DNA of 64,000 bases from contig NC_079134.1 of the NCBI RefSeq assembly GCF_945859705.1, positions 44,384,402 to 44,448,401 of the forward strand, read 5' to 3'. This DNA comes from Episyrphus balteatus. Lineage: Eukaryota; Arthropoda; Insecta; Diptera; Syrphidae. The position numbers were made by a program, and so were the translations under genes. The notes under the pieces were generated by a model. That model saw only the letters and a program-made list of their open reading frames with translations. It made no database searches and had not been told where the DNA came from. Below, piece by piece: positions 23,870 to 34,690 of this stretch. Positions within the stretch are counted from its first letter, which is position 1, and the number at the start of each line of letters is the position of its first letter.

Positions 23870-23930
23870 AATAGTCAAAACATTAACGAGCGTATGTCGT
23901 AGTTCGAGCCCAGGTCTTGACTTGTAATTT
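23870..23930 (+). repeat. tRNA-like relic
   Basis: GAGAGAGCAATAGTC, then AACGAGCGTATGTCGTAG and TTCGAGCCC (B-box-like). It resembles a decayed tRNA-derived SINE head and is immediately followed by the TTAA-flanked MITE. Confidence 0.25.
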
Positions 23931-23955
23931 TTTTATATTTCTTGTATATAATTAA

Positions 23956-24196
23956 CCCTCTATAGAATCACCTCTTTTTTGTGAATTTCGTTTATACTTT
24001 TTCGTGTCGCTAGAACTTTTTTCGATCTCACTATTTTATAGAGAATCATCTATGAAATTGATGTAGAATATTCCGAGGAATTCGAATATTGTATTCACAA
24101 TTCAAAAAAATGTATTTTCACCCTTATAAAGACACTTTTTTGTGGCCACTTTTAATTTCTGTCCTGCCAAATTCGCACCCGTGTGCCGACAGAGGG
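23956..24196 (+). mobile_element. piggyBac-like MITE, copy 1 (TTAA-flanked)
   Basis: The element starts CCCTCTATAGAATC and ends GTGCCGACAGAGGG. It is flanked on both sides by TTAA (23952-23955 and 24197-24200), the obligatory target site of piggyBac, and its CCCT start is typical of that superfamily. At 241 bp with no ORF it is non-autonomous. A second copy, reverse complemented, lies at 52858-53084 and shares most of the interior (for example CCTCGGAATATTCTACATC read on the other copy). Alternative: another TTAA-targeting superfamily such as Kolobok. Confidence 0.75.
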
Positions 24197-24200
24197 TTAA

Positions 24201-27200
24201 TTTTTGCTTTAAAACAATTTAAAGCCGAATTTCTTATGAATATTCAAAGGAAAGTATTCAAAATGTTTGCTACTTTAAAATGAAAAATCCAAAAACTAGC
24301 ATGTAGTATACGTAAATAACCAAAATATTTTGAGAAAAACTAAAAATGAAGTAAAAATAGCTGCAAAAGTGTGTTTAACTGATTTTGCAAATTTCGTGCC
24401 AAATTGGACTTAGTTTTCAAAATGTTTGAACTTTTTTTTTCTATTGAATCAGTTCTACTCAAATCCGATCGAAACCATTTTTTGGTATCAACTTCGCTGA
24501 ATTTCTAACTTATATACTGTTTGAAAAGGGGTATTCTATTTTTCCTGGTCTCAATTTGGAGAAAAAAGTTGACAGCTTTTTCGTTTTCTCCATACACATT
24601 TACTTCAATGTACCAAATGTCATAATTTTTCGTCAAAAAATGACCATGCAAATGATTTTTGATGCCATAAAGCATGAACGGATCCAATGTCAATCACCAT
24701 CGCTTATGGGACTGAACAACACAGAATGTAGTCACTGAGCTGAGTAAGTGAACAGATTTATTTGACTTAAGGAAGTTCTCAAGGTAGGTTATTCAGGTGA
24801 TGAATTTACAGATTTTCGGATCACTGTGGCGTATGAGTAACATTTCGTTTATCTGAAAACGCTGTACGTAGTTATTTTTTTTTTTTTTATTTCTAGAAAA
24901 ACTGCTAAATATAGCTCCATTTGCAATAAATTGTAGCTTCGTAGCAGTGAAGGCAATAGAAATGTATATTAGAGTGGATGGAAAGCCACTTTTCGAAAAA
25001 ATATTTTTGAACCAAGGTCACTCCAGAAATGAAGTAAAATATAGCAATAAACTATTTACAAGGGCGCTTCCTGCTCAAAAACTCCATACTTTCCTCAAAA
25101 ATAATAAGGTAAAATTTTTATATCAGCTGTTTCATACAACTGGAATAGGGATTTTAATACCTCAATAACTATTATTCTCACCCAGTTAGTAGCACAAGTT
25201 GGACGACAAGTTGGTGTGAATTTTGTACTCCGGGAAAAAACTTAAAAACAAGATATATACTCCCTAAGCTCTAGATAAAACAAACTTCTCTACGAACTCT
25301 CTGCCACCCACAACCTTTATTTGTTTAATTATTTTTATTGCACTCCATATAAACTGCATTGTGTTCAAGAATTCTATTGTTTTGTGTGTGTGAACATTGT
25401 TTTTTGTGGAATGAACACAGAGAGGATATCCGACAAAACCGATATAGTACCTATACCTAGACCAACTGGTGCATATGTTTTTGGTATGTGTTTGGTATAA
25501 GTCCTTATCTCTGACACAGCAAATGTTTCTATTATCACATTCAATGTTATTACTTCAGGATGGAAACTATAGTACAATAGTAGCGTATACAAATGTATCA
25601 ACAACATCATATAAACCTATTCTCTTCCATTCGATCTGACTCTCTCTAAGGTGTTTTCCTATGGCATAGAAGTGTAGGTATGCCAGCCTCAAGGGACTAG
25701 CACTCAATATTCTATTATCCGGAAACTAAAGTACTCGTTTTTGCTTCTGTATAACAATAATAGTTGTAACAAAAAGCTTAAAAACGAGCTAAAAGTTCAT
25801 TATGCATATAGCTATATATATATCGTTTTGAGATAGCCCCGCATTGATGCTTCCTATTACCTACGCCTTTGGATGCCTTGAATATGTGTTCACATATCTG
25901 GCTGGACAATAACATTCCGGAACAAAATATCTGCAACATACCATATTTATACCATAGGTATGTAGGTCTAGGTAGGATATGGTTGAAAGGATATTTGCAA
26001 CAAAAATCCTATACAATCATATTGTCGAGGTTAACCTCGAATATGTATATAGGAATCGAAATGAATTCTCTCCACGAAATGTAGAGATGTGGGTTGGCAC
26101 ACTCTTTGGGTTAGAAATTATTATCAGAATGTTTTTAATATCTCTATGCAGGCATATGTATGTTTTTTTTTTTTTTAAGGACGAAAATGTCCTCACAGGA
26201 TTTCTCACTTCTGTATAGATTGTTGGTTGTTTGCATAGCCTATAACATTTTGCCACCTTTTATCTAACGACTTGCAATGCATTTGGTTTATCCAAACATA
26301 TGTAGCCTTAAAACTGTATACTGCATAGTCATTGATGAGGATACAGGACGAGAAGGAGAAACAAAAAATTTAAATCCCAAGAGGATTTATTTATGGAAGG
26401 CTGATGGTTTTGTTGGAGCAAGCGGGGGAGAATCTTGAGGGCAACAGTGCTATTGCGCACCAAATAAGTGCAACTTGTCTTGCTTGAAGCTACATCATGC
26501 AAAAGCCCAATGGAAATATTGTGTCTGGTACTTTCTAAGGCCTGATGATAGATATCAATTGACCTGTATTGTCTTAAAAATTTTTGTTTGTTTTTCTCAT
26601 TTTTTTTTTTTTTTTCATTTTGTAAGGACTCTGAATGTCATGCTGTCGTCATTGTGTAGATATAGAAATTGTCCTTGCTTATCTGGGGTTTTGTATTTAA
26701 AGGCCGAGGGCAAGTAGGTAAATATGCAATGATGGTGATGGTGGTGGTTAAAACAAGAAAAAAAAATATAGGTCAAGGGATTAGAAGTGTACTGGCTAAT
26801 TGATGCAATTTTGTATGCAAAAGAGAGAATGTTTAATTGATGTTCTGTGTTGTGTTGATTTGACTTAAAATCTGCTGCTAAAACTCTCTTAATTGCTAAA
26901 TCAATATAATTACACAAAGATTAATGATGGATTTAATGTTGAACATGAAAATGTTCAGTTTTACATGTTTTAAGATTTAGCCTTCGGATTTACCTTGATT
27001 GATTTTTTTTTTTTCAACATTTAAGAAATAGAAATAATTTGAGGAAATTTAATTTGCTGATAAATGAGAAAATTAGGACTTCATAAAGTATTTCTTGATG
27101 AATATCTTAAAGAAGCTGAAAATGAAGAAAGCTCTTTTTTTCAACTTGACAGGATCACAATTTATAAGTTCTTACGGAATTGCAAATCTGATAATGGAGA

Positions 27201-27290
27201 AAACTTTGATGGTAGGTCTATAAGCCCATGGTTTTTACTCAAGCAATTCGTGATAACCTTGATAGTCAATGAAGAATTCTGTAATACTAA
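24201..27290. other. Gene-free, partly complex stretch
   Basis: No transposon ends recognised. The segment 25260-26560 is less AT-biased and appears single-copy, with a perfect 16-bp palindrome at 26025-26040. ORFs up to 100 aa on both strands overlap one another and have no domain. Confidence 0.4.
26025..26040. promoter_or_regulatory. Perfect 16-bp palindrome TCGAGGTTAACCTCGA
   Basis: Two AGGTTA-like half-sites are arranged head to head with no spacer, within a relatively complex block. It resembles a dimeric transcription-factor site (nuclear-receptor half-site style), but no binding can be shown from sequence. Confidence 0.35.
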
Positions 27291-27299
27291 CCAAAAGCA

Positions 27300-28385
27300 G
27301 GCCTTTATTCTTATCAGTGATATATAATGGTGATACTGAACGTGAAATTTGTGATACTTTCGGGAAAAAGTCGGCAAAGTGACAAGTGGATACCCTGTAA
27401 CTTGTCAGAACAATGCGACATTAATCTTTGATACTTGCCACAGAAAACAAAGTCATTTTGAAAAGGAATACTAACTACGGTACTAACTGGAACAATCTGT
27501 GATACATTTCCAAGAAATTTTTTTATATTAATAAGAGCAATCAATGATATTATTTGAGTAATTTCGTGATATGTTTGGATATACGAGAAATTAGAAAAGT
27601 CAATAATTGACATATATCACAGAAATCCGTTGTACCTACTTAATACAATCGATACAATCGAAAATTACTAAGAAAAGAAATTTTTGAATAATTACCTATC
27701 GAAAAAATCTGTGATATTCACTGCAAAAAATATTGAAGTTACCGAAGTAAATTGTGATATTCCTAACGTTTTGCTTTTTACCGACTTCCAAAAAGGAGGA
27801 AATATTCAATTCGTCTGTATTTTTTTTTTTTCTTTTTTGTGTTTGTTACCTCATAACTTTGGACTGAGTGAACCAACTTTTATAATTCTTGTATTGGAAA
27901 GCAGGTGAATGCGATGTGGTAACATTTAAATTTCGTTCAATTTTATACATTGGAACTATAAGAAAAACCATAAAACCCGGTTTTGTCCATGGAAGTCGGT
28001 TTTGTTTTTTGGTAAAAAAAAGATTATTGTTTACCAAAATAATCTGTGATATTTTCGGAGTCAATTTTTGATAGTATACCCATTTCAACCTAAATGCTTT
28101 CAATAACATTCTTTTATCCTTATCTAATCAATTCGTGAAAATTCAGATAACTTTTGACAACATTTTTGAATACTACTTGTGATACATTGCAGACAATCTC
28201 GTAATATTCAATAGTGCATTCTGTGATATTAATTATTATAAAACTCAAAAAAAAAAAAAAAAATCAATTAGTACCTAAAGACAAAATTTTTTAAATATTG
28301 AAGCAATCTCTGATATACTAGTTGTGATATTTTTTTACCTAAGCAATTCGTGATACTTCCGAGTTGGTTGGAGAGATTTTTATTT
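27300..28385 (+). repeat. Degenerate array of TGTGATA(C/T) motifs
   Basis: The heptamer GTGATAY or close variants, often as 'aatctgtgatactttcgg' or 'aattcgtgatac', recurs more than a dozen times in about 1.1 kb. Examples are near 27320, 27331, 27351, 27501, 27569, 27713, 27755, 28048, 28181, 28232, 28324 and 28351. Spacing is irregular, as in a much-decayed tandem repeat. The TIR element at 27779-28003 is inserted inside it. No coding potential. Confidence 0.6.
27779..28003 (+). mobile_element. Short inverted-repeat element (ACCGACTTCC ends), copy 1
   Basis: It begins ACCGACTTCCAAAAAGGAGG and ends TCCATGGAAGTCGGTTTTG, so the ends are inverted repeats (ACCGACTTCCA / TGGAAGTCGGT). The interior holds CTCATAACTTTGGACTGAGT followed by GAACCAA, shared with a second copy at about 34480-34690. 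About 225 bp, no ORF. The superfamily is not assignable; I see no clear TSD. Confidence 0.7.
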
Positions 28386-28635
28386 CGCGTCTGTTTTATC
28401 AAAACCATCAGGTACTAATAGTTTCTCCCATGATGAGATCATAATTTGATAGAAAATTAGCGCTAGAAGAGTCTTACTAGTCCGATAGTTGAATCGTTTA
28501 TTTTTTTTGGAAATTTCTCATTAATGTATAGTTATTCATCTTCTGAAAAAAAAAATTAAGTATGTCAGACGTCAGACCCCCCAAAATACGAAAACTGAAA
28601 GAAAAGGGCTCAAAATATATGGAAAATTTTCAGCC

Positions 28636-28960
28636 GGTGACAACATTTTTGACTGTTAAATACATGACTTTTTACCAGTTTTAAATTATTTTGGCAGCAA
28701 TCTTGACACGCACCCCCTTTTGTTATATATCTATAAAAAGGTAAGGAATTACTCTATATATAGCTATTGAATTCATTCAAATTGTACTCAGGATTCAAAA
28801 GTTATAGCCAGATTTCTGGTGGTGGCAGCATTTTTAAACTCTTGAATAATATGACACTTTACCAGTTTTAAATTATTTTGGCAAACATCATGACACGCAA
28901 GCCTTTAAGTTATACATCTATCTACTGCTATTTAATTTATTAAAATCGAAAGTAGGGTTC
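28636..28960 (+). repeat. Two-unit tandem duplication, period 187 bp
   Basis: 'accagttttaaattattttggca', then 'tgacacgca' and 'ttatatatctat' near 28674-28735 recurs near 28861-28922, a 187-bp offset. The units are diverged. Confidence 0.75.
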
Positions 28961-29004
28961 AAAAGCTATAGCTAAATAAAAACAAAAGTTTTACCACAAA
29001 AATT

Positions 29005-29231
29005 TCGTTTACTTCAGAAACGACATAAGTCCACCGACTTTAAAGGCTTAAAAACCCGCAAAGACCTAAAAAAAATTTTATATTTTAAAGCTTTCTAAAT
29101 GCATCTTAGGCTAGATTATAACTCGGCATACCCTAAATTTGAAGTGTTGTGGAATTTTAAGTAAAAAACAGTTTTTTGTTGCTCCTGAAAAGTTTATGCT
29201 CATGGACTTATGTCGTTTCTGAAATAAACGA
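29005..29231. mobile_element. Foldback element with 29-bp inverted ends
   Basis: The arm 29005-29033 (TCGTTTACTTCAGAAACGAC plus ATAAGTCCA) is the reverse complement, with one mismatch, of 29203-29231. The spacer is 169 bp without an ORF. No convincing target duplication, so the outer limit is uncertain. Likely a MITE remnant. Confidence 0.65.
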
Positions 29232-30338
29232 TTCAGTTATAGTATAGGCTATGTAGAATCTTTTAATATGACGCCCTCTGGTAACAAAACTCAAGAACTA
29301 TTCGGATTTAAATTTTTGTAATTATTTTTGTTTTACTTAAATTAGTTGGCGATCATAATTTTTTGAAGTATTTCCACAAGCACTTTATAAAAAAGTGTCA
29401 AAGTGCATAGTTTATGGCTATTGTCTACAGAGGGCATACGTTAGAGATAATTTTGTTCATCCTATAACCAACGGACATATAAGACGCTTCTACCGATACC
29501 TCACTTATCAAATTATCATAAGTGGTTGAGAAGTTATTAAGGAACATAGATAATGCTTTTTATTGCAACGCTATCTCGAAAGATACCATGCACGCTAGGG
29601 AGTTAAGCTCATACAGACTTTTGTAAAAAAAATTTCCAACTGACTGAAACAATTTTTCCCAAACTACAGATTCAGGATCCTTTCTAATACATACTTCTTC
29701 TATGCATATTTTTAAATTCTTATTCATTTCACAATTTTTTGTATTCCACCTGTTCCACAAACACTTTAATCCAATATACCTACAAATTAATCGCCTTTTC
29801 TCGTAACTTCTTGGAAACGAAGTACTCAATCTTTTAGTAACCTGAACATCTGAGAAAAAAAAAATCCTCTATATCTCCTTCTAGTTCAATTCAGTAATAG
29901 ATGGGAGTGAATATAAGGTGCAAAACATCCAATCTCTCACACAACATTATAGTCCAGGAGCTAGTGGCACATTTGACTAAGGTAGCTCTTGTAAGGCTGA
30001 AAATTCGTACAGTGGTAGTTTTTAGCATGCTAAGTAAGAAAATCTTGGTCTGGCAGGCCTCAGCGGTGCACATCATATATATATATGACCTTGAAAGTTT
30101 AATTTTCAACTTTTTTTGCCCAAAATTTGACTTTGAAATCCATTATTTCAAAAAGTATTGATTAAAATAACTTGATTTAAAAACTAATATTAAGTGTAAT
30201 ATTCTGCCTTTTGAAAAATGTATCACTCATACCTGTAGGTGTTGCCGTCGTTTTTAAATAATTTTTTTTTTATTTTGAGTTACTTTTTTAGAAAATTGCC
30301 CCTCCCTCCTAAACGGGGGGAGATAGACCCCGCTTTCC
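29232..30338. other. Gene-free stretch
   Basis: It includes the small repeat remnant at about 29465-29550 shared with 41455-41540 and 350-435. ORFs (89 aa at 29560-29829 minus, 86 aa at 29901-30161 plus) have no recognisable domain. Confidence 0.4.
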
Positions 30339-30529
30339 ATAGTAAAAAATGCTTGTATTTAACTCCTCTACATGAATCCGTTACTAATTTTCCCCGCCTA
30401 AGTTATCGTAAATTCCTCAAAAAATATAAATTCAAAAATAAAAATCTGAACCAAAAATGGTTTTCTTAGGCGGAGAAAATTAGTAACGGATTCTTGTAGA
30501 GGAGTGAAATACAAGCATTTTTTACTATA
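30339..30529. repeat. Hairpin with ~64-nt arms
   Basis: Arms at 30339-30402 and 30466-30529 are near-perfect reverse complements (for example CTCTACATGAATCCGTTACT versus AGTAACGGATTCTTGTAGAG). The loop is about 63 nt. Confidence 0.9.
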
Positions 30530-30530
30530 A

Positions 30531-31156
30531 ATATATATACCTACGAAATAATGGTATTTTTTGATGGAGCGGCAAATTTTAGGATATGCACTAAAGAAGA
30601 TTCTTGTTCATCTAAGGAATAATTGCTAATGGGCTAATTTTTTCATTTTGATCTTTGTTTGGATATTCTATAACTACCCTCAAAAATCTAAAAAAATCTC
30701 ATGTCCGCAAGTCTTAATTTTCTTGGTTTGAAAATAGGGTGCAGATTTTAAAAGATTGAAAAACTTCACTTCAGATATTTGTGTCAGATCAACATGAATA
30801 AGGTGCATTACTTTTCAGGGATGGTCAGGTTGACTTGTTTGTGAGTTTTGTTGGAATAAGTGTTAAAAAATACCTTTAAATCATGTCGCTTATGTTGGTA
30901 TACATATACAAATTTAAACTTTTCTTATTAATTTTTTAAAATCTGCACCTTATTTTCAAACCAAGAAAATTAGGATTTGGGGACATGAGATTTTTTTAGA
31001 TTTTTGAGGGTAGTTAAAGAATATCCAAACAAAGATTAAAATGAAAAAATTAGCCCATTAGCAATTTTTCCTTAGATGAACAAGAATCTTCTTTAGTGCA
31101 TATCCTAAAATTTGCCGCTCCATCAAAAAATACCATTATTTCGTAGGTATATATAT
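30531..31156. repeat. Large foldback unit, arms ~215 bp
   Basis: The arm from TATATACCTACGAAATAATG (30531 on) through the CTCATGTCCGCAAG region near 30700 to about 30745 is mirrored by 30935-31156, which ends TTTCGTAGGTATATATA. The ~190-bp centre includes TGTTAAAAAATACCTTTAAA. It abuts the 30339-30529 hairpin. Confidence 0.9.
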
Positions 31157-31189
31157 TTTTTGTAATGGATTGTTTTGATTTTTAATAAT

Positions 31190-31560
31190 GATGGATTCTA
31201 AAATCTTCATGCAAAATTTGGTTCATCTACCATAACTTTTAAGGGTTTTTCGGCAGTAAGTTTGCAACTGTTATAATAATATGAGTTGACAGATGAAAAA
31301 CAGGTATAACTTTTTCCAGAGACGTCAGATTGTCTTGATTTTAGGTTTTTTGGAATCAGTATTAAAAAATACCTTGAAATCATGTATCATATGTGTATAT
31401 AATACCATAGCCTATTTTTGCTAATTTTGAAAATCTCCATTTCGCGATTTGACCTTGAAATCGCGACAAGCGGACATGAGATTTTTCTAGACTTTTGAGA
31501 TATGTTATAGAATGGCAAAAGGAAGATATTGAGCAAAAAAAATTTCTACTAACATTCATT
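31190..31560 (+). repeat. Diverged partial duplicate of the preceding foldback's loop and right arm
   Basis: 'ggaatcagtattaaaaaataccttgaaatcatgt' near 31350 resembles 30852-30887. 'gacatgagatttttctagacttttgag' near 31473 resembles 30985-31010. The offset is about 490 bp, pointing to a tandem duplication followed by divergence. Confidence 0.55.
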
Positions 31561-33486
31561 CCGAGGTTAAACCCTTATTTGACTGGATTAGTTGTATAGT
31601 TGGATTACAATCGAATAAATGTTTATATTCCTTTTTATTTTTTTTTTTGTTACACTTGCAAAATGTTTCTACATTTCCATTAAAAATAATTTACTTTCAT
31701 TTCACGAAATTCAAGAAAAGCATCAGTTTTACGTGTTTTTTTCCTTGGTTTTTCATTTCAAGGAAAATATATTGAAGGTATCTTATAGCTACAGAGAAAA
31801 GAAAGGTACAATATTTTCAAATGTCGCTAAGGTCTTGGAATTGGAATCTCTTCCTGGAAACATGTAGAATCGACAAAATAAAAAAAAAAAATTTAAGAAA
31901 ATTTGCTCAATTCTTCGGGAACAAAAAAAAAAGTGTATATAAAATAAAATTCCGCATGATTGATTGCCTAACTAAATTGCTACGATAGTCCTGTACCAAA
32001 CTCACATGCCTATAAAACGACTACAGAGAGAGGTTTCGTTTTCGAACAAAAAAAAAAAAAAAAAAAAAAGGATGATATTTTAGTATGCAGCAGATGTTAC
32101 AGTGACTCCTTGAATTACTCTGGAACGAATTCAGAGCCCTCTGGGTGCGCTTGTTCGTAATAAGTCGTTGTCGTGTCGTCTTTACTTTCTTCATATATGA
32201 CTAGGTACAAAAACATACATATACAAACCATCTTAATCATGAATTCGTTTTTTTCTTTGTTGATTTTTTTTAGCAATGAATGTATCATCCTTGAACGAGG
32301 TCATGAAAACAGAATTTATTGACGCTCGCTAAGGGGGTAGAGATAACTTCCTGTGCACTAATAAAAAGGCAAACTGAAAGGTTTTTTTTTTTACATTTTA
32401 TTTTTTTTTTTTGGTTGAAAAGGAACAAAAAAAAAAACAACAACTTGAACAAATCACATAAAGGTAAAAAAAAAAAGAGGAAGTCTACTTCGTGAAAAAG
32501 CTTTTGTAGTATTGAACTGCCTTTGGCAAGATTCATTACACTTCTATAAGAATGTTTCCGTGGTAATTCGACTTGTATAGAAAAAAAGAAGCTTATGGGG
32601 TATATAGGTAATTCAGGCACATGATTTTTTGTGTATCCCTTCTAGGAGGAAATTATAGGTACCTTCCTAAGGAGAGGTGGGCTATAAAAATTTGATTTTC
32701 TTTGGTTGTACTCATAAATCTTGAGTTTGTAAAGCTTAAAAAACAATATTTATGGCATGTGCCTTCACATATTTGATACTTGCATAGGAATGGATTACTT
32801 GCCTATTTGACAGGCAAAATTATTGTGTTTTGTGTTATCTCAAAAATTGTATTGCCATCGGTATCTCATTTACTAAAATTGTTTAACATCTGAAAATGGT
32901 TTTAGACTTGGCACATGTAGGCACTTCAAAATTATATTTATTTAATAGGATTGATAGACCAAGGTCGATAATTTTTGAAACCAAAAAAAATCATAGTAGA
33001 ATGAAACCCATTGGAAAATTAGGTGAATATGATGAAAATTAAAGGAAAAATATATTACGGGCGTGCCGAGTTCGGGAAGTGGGTGGGTTGAGTTTTTAAT
33101 GGTAAAAAATGGTATATCTCGATTTCCGGCAAAACTACAAGTCCTATAGAAAAAAATTGTATGACAAAGTTGTAGGTAATAAAAAGATCTACAACTTTCG
33201 TATTAACAATTTTTTCATATAACCTTCAAAATTTATGTGAAAAATTCAAAAAACCAAGTTTTTTTTCAAAAACAAAAATTTTTCTACCAAATTTGGTGAA
33301 AGCTTACCTTATTATGTCCCAAATACACTGTAATTTATTTGATTTAAAATATTAATTTGTTCGACTTATTTTGACTTAATACCAAAAAACACCCTAATTT
33401 TCAATCGAAAATTCACGTGTCAAAATATCAGCTTTTTTCAAAATATCGGTAGGTATTTGTTCGTTAAAATCTCTACTTTCCAATAG
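31561..33486. other. Gene-free stretch
   Basis: Several A-runs (22 A near 32048-32069). The segment 33055-33250 (GGGCGTGCCGAGTTCGGG then TATATCTCGATTTCCGGC) has the look of a dispersed non-coding repeat, but no second copy is in this window. ORFs of 82 and 111 aa are low-complexity. Confidence 0.4.
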
Positions 33487-33818
33487 TGTAAAAAAAATTA
33501 CATTAGTATACCATAGTAGGTACATGTTTTCGGTAAAAGTAAAAAGCTTGAATTCGAAAATTTTTTTATCATTATTTAAAATTTTGGACTATTTATTAAA
33601 ATTTACACTTAAATTACTCAAAAACCGTAACATTAATCAATATTACATGAAATCCTACGTTTTTTGAGTAATTAAAGTGTAAATTTGAATAAATAGGCCA
33701 AAATTGTAAACAATATGATAAAAAAAATTTTTCGAATTCCAGCTTTTTTCATTTTTTGCATTTTACTAATATAAAACATGTTCTATAGTATACTAATGTA
33801 AATTTTTTTTTACACCAT
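33487..33818. mobile_element. Foldback element, arms ~150 bp
   Basis: From AGTGTAAAAAAAATTACATT at the left to TGTAAATTTTTTTTTACACC at the right the two halves are reverse complements with small indels. Landmarks are TTAGTATACC/AGTATACTAA, AGCTTGAATTCGAAAAA/TTTTTCGAATTCCAGCT and AATTACTCAAAAACCGTA/ACGTTTTTTGAGTAATT. Only about 20 nt separate the arms. No clear TSD. Confidence 0.8.
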
Positions 33819-33849
33819 CAGATTTTTTTGTACTTTTTTATGTTTTTGA

Positions 33850-34060
33850 AGGCATCGGCACTGGTCTATGAGTGTATTGAGCAGACTCTGGTGGCATCAA
33901 TCTCGAAGAATGCCTTTTCCGTTTGATAACCTGAACTTTTCAGGTGCTTTAATACAAGGTGCTTCAATACAAATATTCACTTTATAAATTCTGGTATCCC
34001 ACAGGGTTTCGTTCTGTCTCCGACTCTATTTCTTATATTCATAAAATATTTTGTTTTTTA
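33850..34060 (+). pseudogene. Non-LTR reverse transcriptase fragment
   Basis: At about 33988-34047 the + strand reads NSGIPQGFVLSPTLFLIFIK, the conserved (G)xPQGxxLSPxLFxxFI block of LINE reverse transcriptases (palm/fingers region following the YADD-containing half in family order: it precedes the YADD motif). Upstream in another frame is ALVYECIEQTLVASISKNAFSV, interrupted by a stop. No YADD motif or further domains follow; the sequence turns into AT-rich DNA. It is a short, frameshifted relic on the same strand as the inferred host gene. Confidence 0.65.
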
Positions 34061-34479
34061 TTTCTAATTCAAGACTACATCTGTATTTTAAAACATTGAA
34101 AAATAGTGCAATTTTTACTCTAAAGACCTACTTCCTTCAAAAAAAAAAATGCTTCTTTCATCTAAAAATGTGTCTCAAAAAGTAAAACAAAACTTGTAGC
34201 AGGAACATAAATCGGTCTCGCGGTTTTTTTTATAAAAATTTACAATTTTTGGAAATAAATATTTTGGAAACTATTGATCTAACAGAGACAGTCTTTAAAT
34301 CAAAACATAGGAGTTTTTATTGACTATTAAATCGTAACCAAGCAGTAATCGTGGCCTATAACCACCTCAAAAACCTAAATGAACATTTATTAGCGTAGTA
34401 TTTCAACAACACAGAAGTACCTACTCATATAGTTCAAGAATAGTCCATCAGCATTATTAAAAAAGCAAAAAAAGTTATG

Positions 34480-34690
34480 TCAAAAAGGAGGAGGTACTCA
34501 GTTCGTCTGTTTTTTTTTTTTTTATGTTTGTTACCTCATAACTTTGGACTGAGTGAACCAAATTTGATAATTTTTGTATTGGAAAGCTGGTGCCTTCAGT
34601 TTGGTCCCATTTCAATTTCGTTCAGTTCTGGCCATAGAAAGTATTAGGAAAACCATAAAACCCAGTTTTGATCCATAGAAGTCGGTTTTG
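34480..34690 (+). mobile_element. Short inverted-repeat element (ACCGACTTCC family), copy 2
   Basis: It shares CAAAAAGGAGGAGGTACTCA, CTCATAACTTTGGACTGAGT, TATTGGAAAGCTGGTG and ATAGAAGTCGGTTTTG with the copy at 27779-28003. Its left ACCGACTTCC end has decayed (AAAGTTATGT). Confidence 0.75.

Noticed and set aside
32048..32070. A22 tract as a retrotransposon poly(A) tail
   Set aside because: No retrotransposon body or target duplication was found upstream; homopolymer runs are common throughout the window.
33930..33950. TTTTCAGGTGC as a possible third recursive splice site
   Set aside because: The donor half is GTGCTT, not GTRAG, and there is no good pyrimidine tract; it also lies by the decayed reverse-transcriptase fragment.
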